Shown here: positions 28,760-37,218 of the stretch, piece by piece
Position numbering within the stretch: the stretch's first letter is position 1
Layout of the letters: each line of letters begins with the position of its first letter
The notes under the pieces: model-generated
What the model saw: only the letters and a program-made list of their open reading frames with translations
Told to the model about the DNA's origin: nothing
Databases searched by the model: none
Translations under genes and position numbers: made by a program
Source of the DNA: Chelatococcus sp. HY11
Lineage (GTDB): Bacteria; Pseudomonadota; Alphaproteobacteria; Rhizobiales; Beijerinckiaceae
Direction of reading: 5' to 3'
Assembly (NCBI RefSeq): GCF_018398335.1
Contig: NZ_JAHBRX010000001.1
Coordinates: forward strand, 4,557,501 to 4,621,500
Length of the DNA stretch: 64,000 nt

Positions 28760-29742
28760 CGCCGCGTCCTCTCGATGAGGGGGGTGATACCGCCCCTGAT
28801 ATAGAGCACGCAGAGGATCAGGAGTGGGCCGAAGATGATGTGCCAATGCTCCGTGAACCCCGCGAGCACCTCTTCCGCCAGAAGGAAGACGATGGCGCCG
28901 GCGATCGCCCCATGCAGGGAACCCATGCCGCCGAGCACCACCATGAAGATCAGGTCGCCGGAGCGCTGCCAGCTCATGGTCGCCGGGCTCACGAACTCGC
29001 TGGTGTTGGCGAGCAGCACGCCGGCCAGCGCCGCGATCATGCCCGCGATGACATAGAGCACGAGCTGGTAGCGATAGGGCGAGAAGCCGATGGCCTGCAT
29101 GCGCACCGGGTTCTGCCGGGCGCCCCGCAGCACACGTCCGAAACGGGAGGCGACCAGCATGCGGCAGGCGAGATAGACCACGCCCAGCGTCGCGAAGGCC
29201 GTGTAGTAGAGCATGCGGTCGTTGTCGAGCGGGTCAAAGCCGAAGAACAGGCTGCGGCTCGGCAGATTCATGCCATCGTCGCCGCCATAGGCCGCCAACG
29301 ATGTAGCCAGGAAGAAAAGCATCTGCCCGAAGGCCAGCGTGATCATGATGAAATAGACGCCCCGGGTCCGCAGCGAGATGGCGCCCGTGATGGCCGCGAA
29401 AATGGCAGAGACCGCGAGCGCGGCGACGACCTGCAGGCCAATGCCGTTGATCCCGTGGCTGGCAAGTATGCCGACCGAATAAGCGCCGATGCCGATGAAG
29501 GCGGCGTGGCCGAAGCTGACGAGCCCGGCGTAGCCGATGAGGAGGTCGAGCGAGAGCGCGGCGAGGCCCAACACCATCACGCGCGTCAGGAGCGACAGGA
29601 GGAAGCTCTCCGTGCCGAACTGCGCGAGCCACGGCGCGATGGCGAGGCCCGCGAAGACGATGATCGGCATCACGAGCCGTCGCAGGTTTGGCGGCGCGTC
29701 TGCCGGCGCGCTTTGCTGGACCGGACGGGCGGCATCCGTCAT
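28756..29742 (-). CDS. livM: Branched-chain-type ABC transporter permease (LivM-like)
   Basis: 328 residues, about ten membrane segments. LDLLIGYAGLVSFGHAAFIGIGAY is the LivM signature region (about 70-93; the conserved core is YAGLVSFGHAAF), and the cytoplasmic coupling loop is GRVLRGARQNPVRMQAIGF. It forms the translocation path with LivH. It ends inside the livG start and begins 43 bases after livH. Confidence 0.92.
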   Translation of the reverse strand: MTDAARPVQQSAPADAPPNLRRLVMPIIVFAGLAIAPWLAQFGTESFLLSLLTRVMVLGLAALSLDLLIGYAGLVSFGHAAFIGIGAYSVGILASHGINGIGLQVVAALAVSAIFAAITGAISLRTRGVYFIMITLAFGQMLFFLATSLAAYGGDDGMNLPSRSLFFGFDPLDNDRMLYYTAFATLGVVYLACRMLVASRFGRVLRGARQNPVRMQAIGFSPYRYQLVLYVIAGMIAALAGVLLANTSEFVSPATMSWQRSGDLIFMVVLGGMGSLHGAIAGAIVFLLAEEVLAGFTEHWHIIFGPLLILCVLYIRGGITPLIERTRR

Positions 29743-29785
29743 CGCGGATCTCTCGGCATGGGGAGGCCTTTCACGCGCGTCACTC

Positions 29786-30706
29786 TCAACGTTTGGCCGG
29801 GAAAAGGCCGGCGGGTCGGATGCACAGGGTCACGGCCATCAGCACGTAGATCAGCATCGGGGCAATCGCCCGGCCGGTCTGGCTTGCCGTGGATGGATCA
29901 AGGATGGCGCGCAGCAGCATCGGCGCCATGAAGCGCCCGAGCGTGTCGACGACGCCGATGAGAAGCGCGGCCAGGAAGGCGCCGCGCACCGAACCGATGC
30001 CGCCGATGACGATGACGACGAAGGCAAGGATCAGCACGTTGTCGCCCATGCCCGGCTCGACCGAGAGGATGGGGGTGACCATCGCACCCGCGAAGCCCGC
30101 AAGCATGGCGCCGAAGCCAAAGACGAAAGTGAAGAGGAGCCGGATGTTGACGCCGAGCGCGGACACCATCGGCGCATTCGAGGCGCCGGCGCGCACGAGC
30201 ATGCCGACCTTGGTGCGGTTGACGAGAAGGTAGAGCAACAGGCCGACCGCAAGGCCCGCGATGATGATGGCAATGCGGTAGACGGGGTAGCGCAGCCCGC
30301 CGATCAGCGGGATCGACCCCGACAGGATGTCCGGCACCGGGACGCTGAGGGGCGCAGCACCCCACAGGATCTTCACCGCCTCGTTCAGCGTGATGATCAC
30401 GCCGAAGGTCGCCAGCACCTGATCGAGGTGATCGCGGTCATATAATTTGCGGAAGACGAGCACCTCGAGCAGAAGGCCGAAGGCGAGCGCCGTCGGCAGC
30501 GCCAGCAGGAGCCCGAACAGGAAGTTGCCCGTCAGTGCCGTGAACATGGCGGCGAGATAGGCTCCGACCATGTACTGGACGCCATGGGCGAGATTGATGA
30601 AGTCCATAACGCCGAAGACCAGCGTCAGGCCCGCGGCGATGAGGAAGAGAATGAGCCCGAACTGCAGGCCATTCAGCATCTGGACGAGGAACAGGCTCAG
30701 CGGCAT
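29786..30706 (-). CDS. livH: Branched-chain-type ABC transporter permease (LivH-like)
   Basis: 306 residues, about eight membrane segments. AAGLTLVFGVMDFINLAHG near the N-terminus and GASNAPMVSALGVNIRLLF in the coupling loop identify LivH. It is the first gene of the permease/ATPase run on this strand. The binding-protein gene lies upstream on the same strand across a repeat-filled gap of about 400 bases, so the two may be separately transcribed or differentially expressed. Confidence 0.92.
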   Translation of the reverse strand: MPLSLFLVQMLNGLQFGLILFLIAAGLTLVFGVMDFINLAHGVQYMVGAYLAAMFTALTGNFLFGLLLALPTALAFGLLLEVLVFRKLYDRDHLDQVLATFGVIITLNEAVKILWGAAPLSVPVPDILSGSIPLIGGLRYPVYRIAIIIAGLAVGLLLYLLVNRTKVGMLVRAGASNAPMVSALGVNIRLLFTFVFGFGAMLAGFAGAMVTPILSVEPGMGDNVLILAFVVIVIGGIGSVRGAFLAALLIGVVDTLGRFMAPMLLRAILDPSTASQTGRAIAPMLIYVLMAVTLCIRPAGLFPAKR

Positions 30707-31113
30707 CAGGCGCTCATGGTCGGCAGTAAAAGGAATGACATCCGCATCCGGTCATCCCGGAGTGGGGCGAAACGTGAGGCCTGGGATCCAGGCCTCCGGC
30801 TAGAGCGAATCCGACTTGCACGACATCCGATGCAACAATCCAAGTCGATAAATTTGCTCTTCGATTTCTTGCATCGAGCAAATCCCCGACAGAAGGGTTG
30901 CCCTTGGGACAGGTCGAAATTCCGGAGCCCCTTTTTGTCCCGTGTCATCAAGTCAGCCGCGACGCGTCGATCCCTCCCCTTGAGGGGAGGGATCAGTGGC
31001 GGCGGTTCCCCGATCCATGGATATGCTGGTGGCAAGTCCCGCATCAGCGGCGTCCATCCATTCCGGGCTCAGCCTGCGCCATCCCGGAATGACCTGTCCC
31101 CGCAGCGCTGACC
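30707..31113. repeat. Repeat-filled gap between livK and livH
   Basis: No gene is seen. Four palindromic structures are visible: GAGGCCTGG-GAT-CCAGGCCTC (30776-30796); nested dyads CGATGCAA/TTGCATCG (30828-30876) and ATTTGCTC/GAGCAAAT (30852-30883); a 26-bp palindrome of type B, GATCCCTCCCCT-TG-AGGGGAGGGATC (30969-30994); and CATTCCGGG/CCCGGAATG (31059-31091). The folded RNA could lower expression of livH-M-G-F relative to the binding protein, a common pattern for ABC operons, but this is inference. Confidence 0.75.
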
Positions 31114-32304
31114 TTAATTGGTCAGCGAGCATTCCTTCGCATAGGGATCCGCATAGTTCGTGAAGACCTTCTCCACGACCTCGGTCTGGAACTTGCCGTC
31201 CGGCCGCTTGGCAACCTTCGTCAGGTAGAAGTCCTGGATCGGATAGCCGTTGGCGCTGAACTTGAAGTTGCCACGCAGCGACTTGAAGTCAGCCTTCAGG
31301 AGCGCGGCGCGCAGCGCCTCCTTGTTGGAGAGGTCACCCTTCGTGGCCTTGACCGCGCTGTCGATGAGCTTGGCCGCGTCATAGGCCTGGAAGGCATAGC
31401 TTCCCGGAACCGAGTTATAGGCCTTCTCGTAGGCCGCCACGAAGGCCTTGTTCTCGGGGGTGTCGAGGTTCGGCGCCCAGTTCGAGCCCGCGAACATGCC
31501 GACAGCCGCATCCTTCTGGGCGGGAAGCGTCGATTCGTCCACCGTGAAGGCGGAGAGAACCGGGATCGTGAGGCCAGCCTGCTGATACTGCCGCACCAGG
31601 TTCACGCCCATGCCGCCCGGCATGAAGGTATAAATGGCGTCCGGCTGCAACGCGGCGATATTGGCGAGCTCCGACTGGAAGTCGAGCGTGTTGAGCGGGA
31701 CATAGGACTCCGCCACGACCTCACCCTTGAAGTCGCGCTTGAAGCCGGCGATCGCGTCCTTGCCCGCCTGGTAGTTCGGCGCCAGCAGATAGACTTTCTT
31801 GTAGCCGCGATCCTGCGCCACCTTGCCCGAAATCTGGTGGACCTGATCGTTCTGGTAGGATGTGACGAAGAAATACGGGTTGCAGCTCTTGCCGGCGAGC
31901 ACCGAAGGGCCGGCATTCGGGCTGATCAGGAAGGTCTTCGCGTCCGTCACCGGCTTCGAAATCGCCATCAGAACGTTGGAGAAGATCGGTCCGACGACGA
32001 AATCGACCTGATCGCGCTCAAGCATGCCCTTGACGCGGGTGACGGCGACGTCAGGCTTCAGTTCGTCATCGACGACGATCACCTCGGCCGGCAATCCGCC
32101 AAGCTTGCCGCCAAGCTCCTTGACGGCGAGTTCGAACCCGTCACGGGCCTGCTGCCCGAGAACCGCGGAGGGGCCGGAGAGTGAAACGATAACGCCGACC
32201 TTGACCTTGTCCGCCGCCACGGCAGCCTCAGTGAAGGCCTGCCCGGCAAGCAACGTCACTGCTGCGATTGCGCCGAGACCAAGGCGAGTTACGCAATCTT
32301 TCAT
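31114..32304 (-). CDS. livK: ABC transporter substrate-binding protein (LivK-like)
   Basis: 396 residues from the ATG at 32304, which has GGGAG 9 bases upstream; an open frame to 32361 is less likely. A signal peptide ends at AAVA before ADKVKVGVIVSLSGPSAVLG (about residue 31). The rest is a type I periplasmic binding fold of the leucine/aromatic family, with VVGPIFSNVLMAISKPV and SAFTVDEST. It captures the substrate for LivHMGF. It is divergent from the aryl-CoA ligase gene, which fits uptake of the compound that the ligase activates. Confidence 0.92.
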   Translation of the reverse strand: MKDCVTRLGLGAIAAVTLLAGQAFTEAAVAADKVKVGVIVSLSGPSAVLGQQARDGFELAVKELGGKLGGLPAEVIVVDDELKPDVAVTRVKGMLERDQVDFVVGPIFSNVLMAISKPVTDAKTFLISPNAGPSVLAGKSCNPYFFVTSYQNDQVHQISGKVAQDRGYKKVYLLAPNYQAGKDAIAGFKRDFKGEVVAESYVPLNTLDFQSELANIAALQPDAIYTFMPGGMGVNLVRQYQQAGLTIPVLSAFTVDESTLPAQKDAAVGMFAGSNWAPNLDTPENKAFVAAYEKAYNSVPGSYAFQAYDAAKLIDSAVKATKGDLSNKEALRAALLKADFKSLRGNFKFSANGYPIQDFYLTKVAKRPDGKFQTEVVEKVFTNYADPYAKECSLTN

Positions 32305-32633
32305 ATCTTCGATCTCCCCAACTTCTGTTCCCCTGGGTGGTGCGCTGCTTGAGGCGCTCACTTTGCCGTGGAGAGCTTATCATCTCTCCGAACGGATCGC
32401 TCGTCGAGCAATGCTTTGGGATGAAAGCCTCATGAAAGCCCTTGCCAGACGATAGTTCAAGATTAAAATAAATTCCATACAGGCCGCAAGGGCCTTGCGA
32501 GCCGCGCGATGAAAATGGTCGGCGCGGCGGCGCAAATCCTTGTGAGGCACCCCTTTTTCGGGTGTCGGCCTTCGACCGGATGGAGCGTGCGGACCCGCGA
32601 TAAGGGGAGGGGCCGCACACGAGGGAGATGACG
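32305..32633. promoter_or_regulatory. Divergent control region, livK and aryl-CoA ligase
   Basis: The region has an AT-rich core (about 32450-32475). A direct repeat ATGAAAGCC occurs at 32421-32429 and 32432-32440, 11 bases apart, about one helical turn, as if bound by a dimeric or tandem regulator. No regulator gene is adjacent. Confidence 0.45.
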
Positions 32634-34280
32634 ATGGCACACACGGCGCATGTGGACACCTTTGCGCGTGACAACCTGCCGGCCCGTGAATCGTGGCCGG
32701 AGATGATCTTCGATCGGCCCGAGTTCCAATATCCCGAACGCTTGAACTGTTGTGTCGCGTTTCTCGATCGCTGGATCGCCGAGGGGCATGGTGATGCGCC
32801 CTGCATGTTCGGTCTCGATGAGGCGTTGACCTATCGCGAACTCTACGAGCGTGTGAACCGCATCTGCAACGTACTGGTCAACGACCTCGGCCTCGTGCCC
32901 GGTGGCCGCGTTCTACTGCGCTCCGCCAATAATACGATGATGGTCGCGACTTATCTCGCCGTTCTGAAAGCGGGTGGCGTGGTCGTCGCCACCATGCCAC
33001 TCCTGCGCGCCAAGGAGTTGGTCTATCCCATCGACAAGGCGAAGATCGCGCTTGCCCTGTGCGATCACAAGCTCGCCGACGAGATGGAAAAGGCCGCGAG
33101 CCAGACCTCCGCGCTGAAGCGCATCGTCTATTGGGGATCAGGCAAGAACGGTTCACTCGAAAGCCTGATCGCCGGGGCCAGCCCAGAGTTTACGGCCGTT
33201 GATACGGCCGCCGATGACGTCTGCCTCATCGCCTTCACGTCGGGCACGACCGGTGTGCCGAAGGGCACCATGCATTTCCATCGGGATATGCTGGCGATCT
33301 GCGACGGCTTCTCGCGCAACGTGCTGCGGCCGGTTGAGAGCGATCGCTTCATCGGCTCGGCTCCGCTCGGCTTTACCTTCGGGCTCGGCGGTATCGTGCT
33401 CTTTCCCATGCGCATCGGCGCCTCCTTCGTCGTGCTGGAGAAAGCCGGGCCCGACGATCTGCTGCCGGCTATCGAGAAATTCAAGGTCACGATCTGCTTC
33501 ACGGCGCCGACGGCCTATCGCGCCATGATCCCGAAGCTCGATCAGTTCGATATCTCCACCTTGCGCAAATGCGTCTCGGCGGGCGAGGCCTTGCCGAAGA
33601 GCACCTTCGATGCGTGGTTGGCCGCTACCGGCCTCAAGCTTATCGACGGCATCGGCGGCACGGAGATGCTGCATATCTTCATCAGCGCGCGCGAGGAGGA
33701 GATCCGTCCGGGCTCGACCGGCAAGCCCGTCCCGGGCTTCGAGGCCAAGGTGGTGGACGACGAGGGCCACGAGGTGCCGCCCGGTACCCCGGGACGCCTC
33801 GCGGTGCGTGGCCCCACCGGCTGCCGTTATCTCGCCGACGAGCGCCAGCTCAAATTCGTCCAGAACGGCTGGAACATGACCGGCGACACCTATGTCATGG
33901 ATGAGGACGGTTACTTCTGGTACCAGGCGCGCTCCGACGACATGATCGTCTCGTCGGGCTACAATATCGCCGGTCCGGAAGTCGAGGCGGGGCTTCTCAC
34001 TCACGCGGCTGTCGTCGAATGCGGCGTCGTGGGGGCGCCCTGCGAGCAGCGCGGTCGCATCGTCAAGGCCTATGTTGTGCTGCGCGAGGGCGAACCGCGC
34101 GATGCCGACATGGTCAAGCGTCTGCAGGAGCATGTCAAAGCCGAGATCGCGCCTTACAAATACCCGCGCGAGATCGTCTTCGTGGACGAATTGCCGAAGA
34201 CCTCAAGCGGCAAGTTGCAGCGTTATGCGTTGCGCGTGCGGGCCGAGGAAGAGGCTTTCACCGCCAAGGGAACAGCCTGA
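32634..34280 (+). CDS. Aryl-CoA ligase (benzoate/2-aminobenzoate-CoA ligase family)
   Basis: 548 residues from the ATG at 32634; an ATG six bases earlier sits too close to the GAGGGAG site. The AMP-forming motifs are complete: FTSGTTGVPKGTMHFH (P-loop, about 197-212), GGTEMLHIF (A5), SDDMIVSSGYNIAGPEVE (A8 hinge) and the catalytic lysine in PKTSSGKLQR near the end. Start and pocket resemble benzoate- and 2-aminobenzoate-CoA ligases, in which the acid is activated to its CoA thioester. Context (uptake system, formamidase-like hydrolase, flavin monooxygenase) favours an ortho-substituted benzoate such as anthranilate, but the substrate is not proven. Confidence 0.8.
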   Translation: MAHTAHVDTFARDNLPARESWPEMIFDRPEFQYPERLNCCVAFLDRWIAEGHGDAPCMFGLDEALTYRELYERVNRICNVLVNDLGLVPGGRVLLRSANNTMMVATYLAVLKAGGVVVATMPLLRAKELVYPIDKAKIALALCDHKLADEMEKAASQTSALKRIVYWGSGKNGSLESLIAGASPEFTAVDTAADDVCLIAFTSGTTGVPKGTMHFHRDMLAICDGFSRNVLRPVESDRFIGSAPLGFTFGLGGIVLFPMRIGASFVVLEKAGPDDLLPAIEKFKVTICFTAPTAYRAMIPKLDQFDISTLRKCVSAGEALPKSTFDAWLAATGLKLIDGIGGTEMLHIFISAREEEIRPGSTGKPVPGFEAKVVDDEGHEVPPGTPGRLAVRGPTGCRYLADERQLKFVQNGWNMTGDTYVMDEDGYFWYQARSDDMIVSSGYNIAGPEVEAGLLTHAAVVECGVVGAPCEQRGRIVKAYVVLREGEPRDADMVKRLQEHVKAEIAPYKYPREIVFVDELPKTSSGKLQRYALRVRAEEEAFTAKGTA

Positions 34281-34319
34281 TCCTTGAAGGGCGGGCTACT
34301 CCATGAAACGGGGCAGGGC

Positions 34320-35180
34320 ATGACGGCAGGTATGGGAGCGCAAAATTGCGACGAGCGAGGTCGAGACTGGTACGAGCGCGAGTATAACCCGCGCGTCACG
34401 GTTCCCGAACTGCCGGACATCCTTGCTGACTGGATCGCGCGCTCCAAGGCCACGCGCGAGCGGCACCCACCGCTGGCCGACATCGCCTATGGCGCGCATC
34501 CTCGTGAGGTGTTCGACCTTTTCCGGGCGCCGCATGCGCGAGGGACCGTGGTTTTCATCCACGGCGGCTACTGGCGCGCGTTGTCGAAATTTGAAACGAG
34601 CTGGGTCGCGGATGCCTTCCTCGATCAGGGCCTGTCGGTCGCTCTTCTGAATTATCCGCTCTGCCCGGATGTGACGCTCGCCCATATCCGTGAGTCGGCG
34701 CTCAGCGCTTTCGCGAAGCTCTACGGGGACGTGCTGAACGACGACGAGCGCCGCAGCATCGTCGTCACCGGCCACTCGGCCGGCGGCTATCTCGCCGCGC
34801 TCCATCTCATGACGGACTGGACGGCACGGGGATTACCGGAGAAGCCGATCGCCGGCATCGTCTCCATTTCCGGCGTGTTCGAGCTTCTGCCGCTCCTCAA
34901 CACCTCCATGAATGAGGCGCTGAGGCTCGATGCCACGGAGGCGGAGCGTCTCACCTTGCTCGGCCAGCCGTGGGTCACACCGGCCAAGGCTGCTTTCGCG
35001 GTCGGTGGCCGTGAGCCAGAAGCTTTCCATCGCCAGTCCTGCGACATGGCGGCTGGCTGGGCCGATCTCTCACCGCGATCCTTCGCGGTGCCGGGCACCC
35101 ACCACTTCAACGTCTTCGATGGCCTGGCCGTGCCAGGCAGCACGCTCAATGCCGCCGTCATCGAGATGGTGGGCGAATAG
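34320..35180 (+). CDS. Alpha/beta hydrolase of the arylformamidase (kynurenine formamidase) type
   Basis: 286 residues from the ATG at 34320, preceded by GGGGCAGGG. The hydrolase has IHGGYWRAL, the oxyanion HGGYW motif of eukaryote-type kynurenine formamidases (H81), the nucleophile elbow GHSAGGY (S153) and a late histidine in GTHHFNVFDGLA. The short N-terminal WYEREYNPR segment is also seen in that family. It would cleave N-formyl or ester bonds; N-formylkynurenine to kynurenine is the classic reaction. It follows the aryl-CoA ligase by about 40 bases and is likely co-transcribed. Confidence 0.8.
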   Translation: MTAGMGAQNCDERGRDWYEREYNPRVTVPELPDILADWIARSKATRERHPPLADIAYGAHPREVFDLFRAPHARGTVVFIHGGYWRALSKFETSWVADAFLDQGLSVALLNYPLCPDVTLAHIRESALSAFAKLYGDVLNDDERRSIVVTGHSAGGYLAALHLMTDWTARGLPEKPIAGIVSISGVFELLPLLNTSMNEALRLDATEAERLTLLGQPWVTPAKAAFAVGGREPEAFHRQSCDMAAGWADLSPRSFAVPGTHHFNVFDGLAVPGSTLNAAVIEMVGE

Positions 35181-35240
35181 ATTTGTGGGCGGGGTAACAC
35201 TTGCCAGGATCCCTTGGGCGCTGCCGATAGTCGGTAGCGT

Positions 35241-35509
35241 CCCCTCTCCCGTGTGGAAGAGGGACAGGGTGAGGGTTTACCGTTTGCTGTCATATCGAGG
35301 GTTTCCCCCTCACCCCAACCCTCTCCCCGCTGGGGAGAGGGGGCCTGTCACGCCCGGCGGCACGCTCTGTGCCGCTGTCGTCAAGATTCTGGAGTGATCG
35401 CTGGCGTTCCCTCTCCCGCTGGGAGAGGGACAGGGTGAGGGTTTGCGGTCCGTTGTCGTATGGAGGGTTTCCCTTCGCCCACCCTCTCCCCGCCGGGAAG
35501 AGGGGGCTG
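35241..35509. repeat. Tandem type-A palindromic repeats downstream of the hydrolase
   Basis: Four CCCTCTCCC...GGGAGAGGG-type hairpins lie at about 35242-35263, 35320-35342, 35409-35430 and 35483-35505, joined by CAGGGTGAGGGTTT segments. The last two belong to a block (35335-35460) that recurs as a direct repeat at 36989-37115, on the other side of the flavin monooxygenase gene, with about 90% identity by eye. The gap holds no gene. Confidence 0.88.
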
Positions 35510-35525
35510 TCGCGCGAGCCGGACG

Positions 35526-36764
35526 CTAGGCCGCCTTGCCTTTGTCCGCCGCGAAGCCGGCGCGCTGGGCATAGCCGCGGACAATAGCTTCGCGCTCGGC
35601 GTAGCTCAGCACCTCTTCGATGTTCGTGAACCCCTCGGGCGCCAGCTTTTCCACCGCGTCGATCACGCCTTCCGGCCCGCCTTTACGGTTGGAATGCACG
35701 ATCTCGGCCGTCTTTGGCAGCCGCTCGGCGTCATAGGCGGCGAGCGCCTGCATGGGATGCTCGGCGCGAACCAACGCATCACCCAGCGCGCGCGCATCGA
35801 GGATCGCCTGGGATGCTCCGTTCGAGCCCACGGGATACATAGGATGAGCGGCATCACCGAGGAGGGTGACGCGGCCGTGTGACCAGCGCGGCAGGGGGTT
35901 GCGATCGCTCAGGGGATATTCCCAGAAGGTCTCTGTCGCACGCATCAGCGCGTGGACGTCGACATGCGGGATACTGATCCCGGCGGTGTTTGGCGTCAGA
36001 TCGTCCCAATGGCCCGGTCGCGACCAGTTCTCGCGGGCCGGCAGGCTTGTGCCATCCCCGAGCTTGCCGATGACCGCCCAGTTGGTGAAGACCGTGTCCG
36101 GTGTCGAGCCCTCGGCGATGGGATAAACCACCATCTTGGATTCAAGACCGCCGGCGATGATCATCGACCGGCCGGTCAGGAAGCGTGGCCAGTCCCGCGC
36201 GCCGCGCCACAGAACAAGGCCGTTCCAGATCGGCCCGCCCTCGTCGGGAAACAGCGTCCGGCGCACGACGGAATGAATGCCGTCCGCGCCGACAAGGATC
36301 TCCCCGCGTGCGGTTTCGACGGGCGTGCCGGCATGGTCGGTGAATTCAGCACTGACACCGCCTTCATCCTGGGTGAAGGATGCGAGCCGACGGCCTGTAT
36401 GCACCTTGTCCGCGCCAAGGCGCTCGATCACGGCATCGAGGATGACCGACTGCAGCCGGCCGCGGTGGATGGAAAACTGCGGCACGTCGTGGCCGGCGTC
36501 GAGCCCGCGTGGCTCGTGCCACACTTCCTGGCCCTGCCGGTTGAGGTAAAAGAGCTCATGGGTGCGGATCGCCACGGCATCCAGACGGTCGAGGAGGCCA
36601 AGCGCCGCCAATTCACGAATGGCGTGGGGCAGGACATTGATGCCGACACCGAGCTCCTGGATGCTCGCCGCCTGCTCGTAGATTTCACACTCAAGGCCGC
36701 GGGCATGCAGCATCAAGGCCGTGGTCAGGCCGCCAATACCCCCGCCGACGATAATGGCCTTCAT
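35526..36764 (-). CDS. Flavin-dependent monooxygenase (PhzS/hydroxybenzoate hydroxylase-like)
   Basis: 412 residues. FAD binding is shown by IIVGGGIGGLTTALML at the N-terminus, the middle EILVGADGIHSVVR (DG motif) and the late GDAAHPMYPVGSNGASQA (GD motif). It belongs to the single-component NADH/FAD aromatic hydroxylases, closest in feel to PhzS and related 'flavin-dependent oxidoreductases'. GAGGGGAA precedes the ATG. It is convergent with the CoA-ligase/hydrolase pair and bracketed by direct copies of a palindromic repeat, so it may be a movable or later addition to the aromatic locus. Substrate unknown. Confidence 0.85.
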   Translation of the reverse strand: MKAIIVGGGIGGLTTALMLHARGLECEIYEQAASIQELGVGINVLPHAIRELAALGLLDRLDAVAIRTHELFYLNRQGQEVWHEPRGLDAGHDVPQFSIHRGRLQSVILDAVIERLGADKVHTGRRLASFTQDEGGVSAEFTDHAGTPVETARGEILVGADGIHSVVRRTLFPDEGGPIWNGLVLWRGARDWPRFLTGRSMIIAGGLESKMVVYPIAEGSTPDTVFTNWAVIGKLGDGTSLPARENWSRPGHWDDLTPNTAGISIPHVDVHALMRATETFWEYPLSDRNPLPRWSHGRVTLLGDAAHPMYPVGSNGASQAILDARALGDALVRAEHPMQALAAYDAERLPKTAEIVHSNRKGGPEGVIDAVEKLAPEGFTNIEEVLSYAEREAIVRGYAQRAGFAADKGKAA

Positions 36765-37218
36765 GGCTCGTTCCCCTCGTTCTCTGGATCGACGCTTTTC
36801 GACGCGGTTCTATGGGATCACGTCAATGCTTTAAGTTTAAAACAATAGCATAGGGCAGACGAGGGAGGGATACAAAAAATCGCGCCCGATCGAAAGACCG
36901 GACGCGTTGACGATCGTTCAGCTCTTCCGGGCTTAGAGGTCGCACCGCAGTTGCAGGTGAGGGGCAGCCCGCAACCCTCTCCCGACGGGAGAGGGGGGCC
37001 TGTCGCGCCAGGCGGCACGCTCAACGTCGCTGTCGTCGGGATCGTGGAGTGATCGCTGGCGTTCCCTCTCCCGGTGGGAGAGGGACAGGGTGAGGGTTTG
37101 CGGTCTGTCGTCGTAGTGGGCTTCCCCTCACTCCAATCCTCTGCCCGGGGGAGAGGGAGACATGCGTCGCGCCTTCTGCCATTCGAACGACTGTAGGGCG
37201 CAACGCGAGTTGGTCGAC
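36765..37218. repeat. Gap with type-A repeats upstream of the monooxygenase
   Basis: Next to the monooxygenase start is an AT-rich patch with ATGCT...AGCAT (36826-36851) around TTTAAGTTTAAAAC, a plausible promoter/operator. Then follow repeat hairpins at about 36974-36995 (CCCTCTCCCGACGGGAGAGGG) and 37063-37084, and a degenerate one near 37137-37158. The segment 36989-37115 is the direct repeat of 35335-35460. No gene is seen. Confidence 0.8.

Noticed and set aside
28840-29931. Plus-strand 363-residue frame over livM
   Set aside because: Composition is that of an antisense frame (very rich in H, E, R, A) and it covers a clear permease gene.
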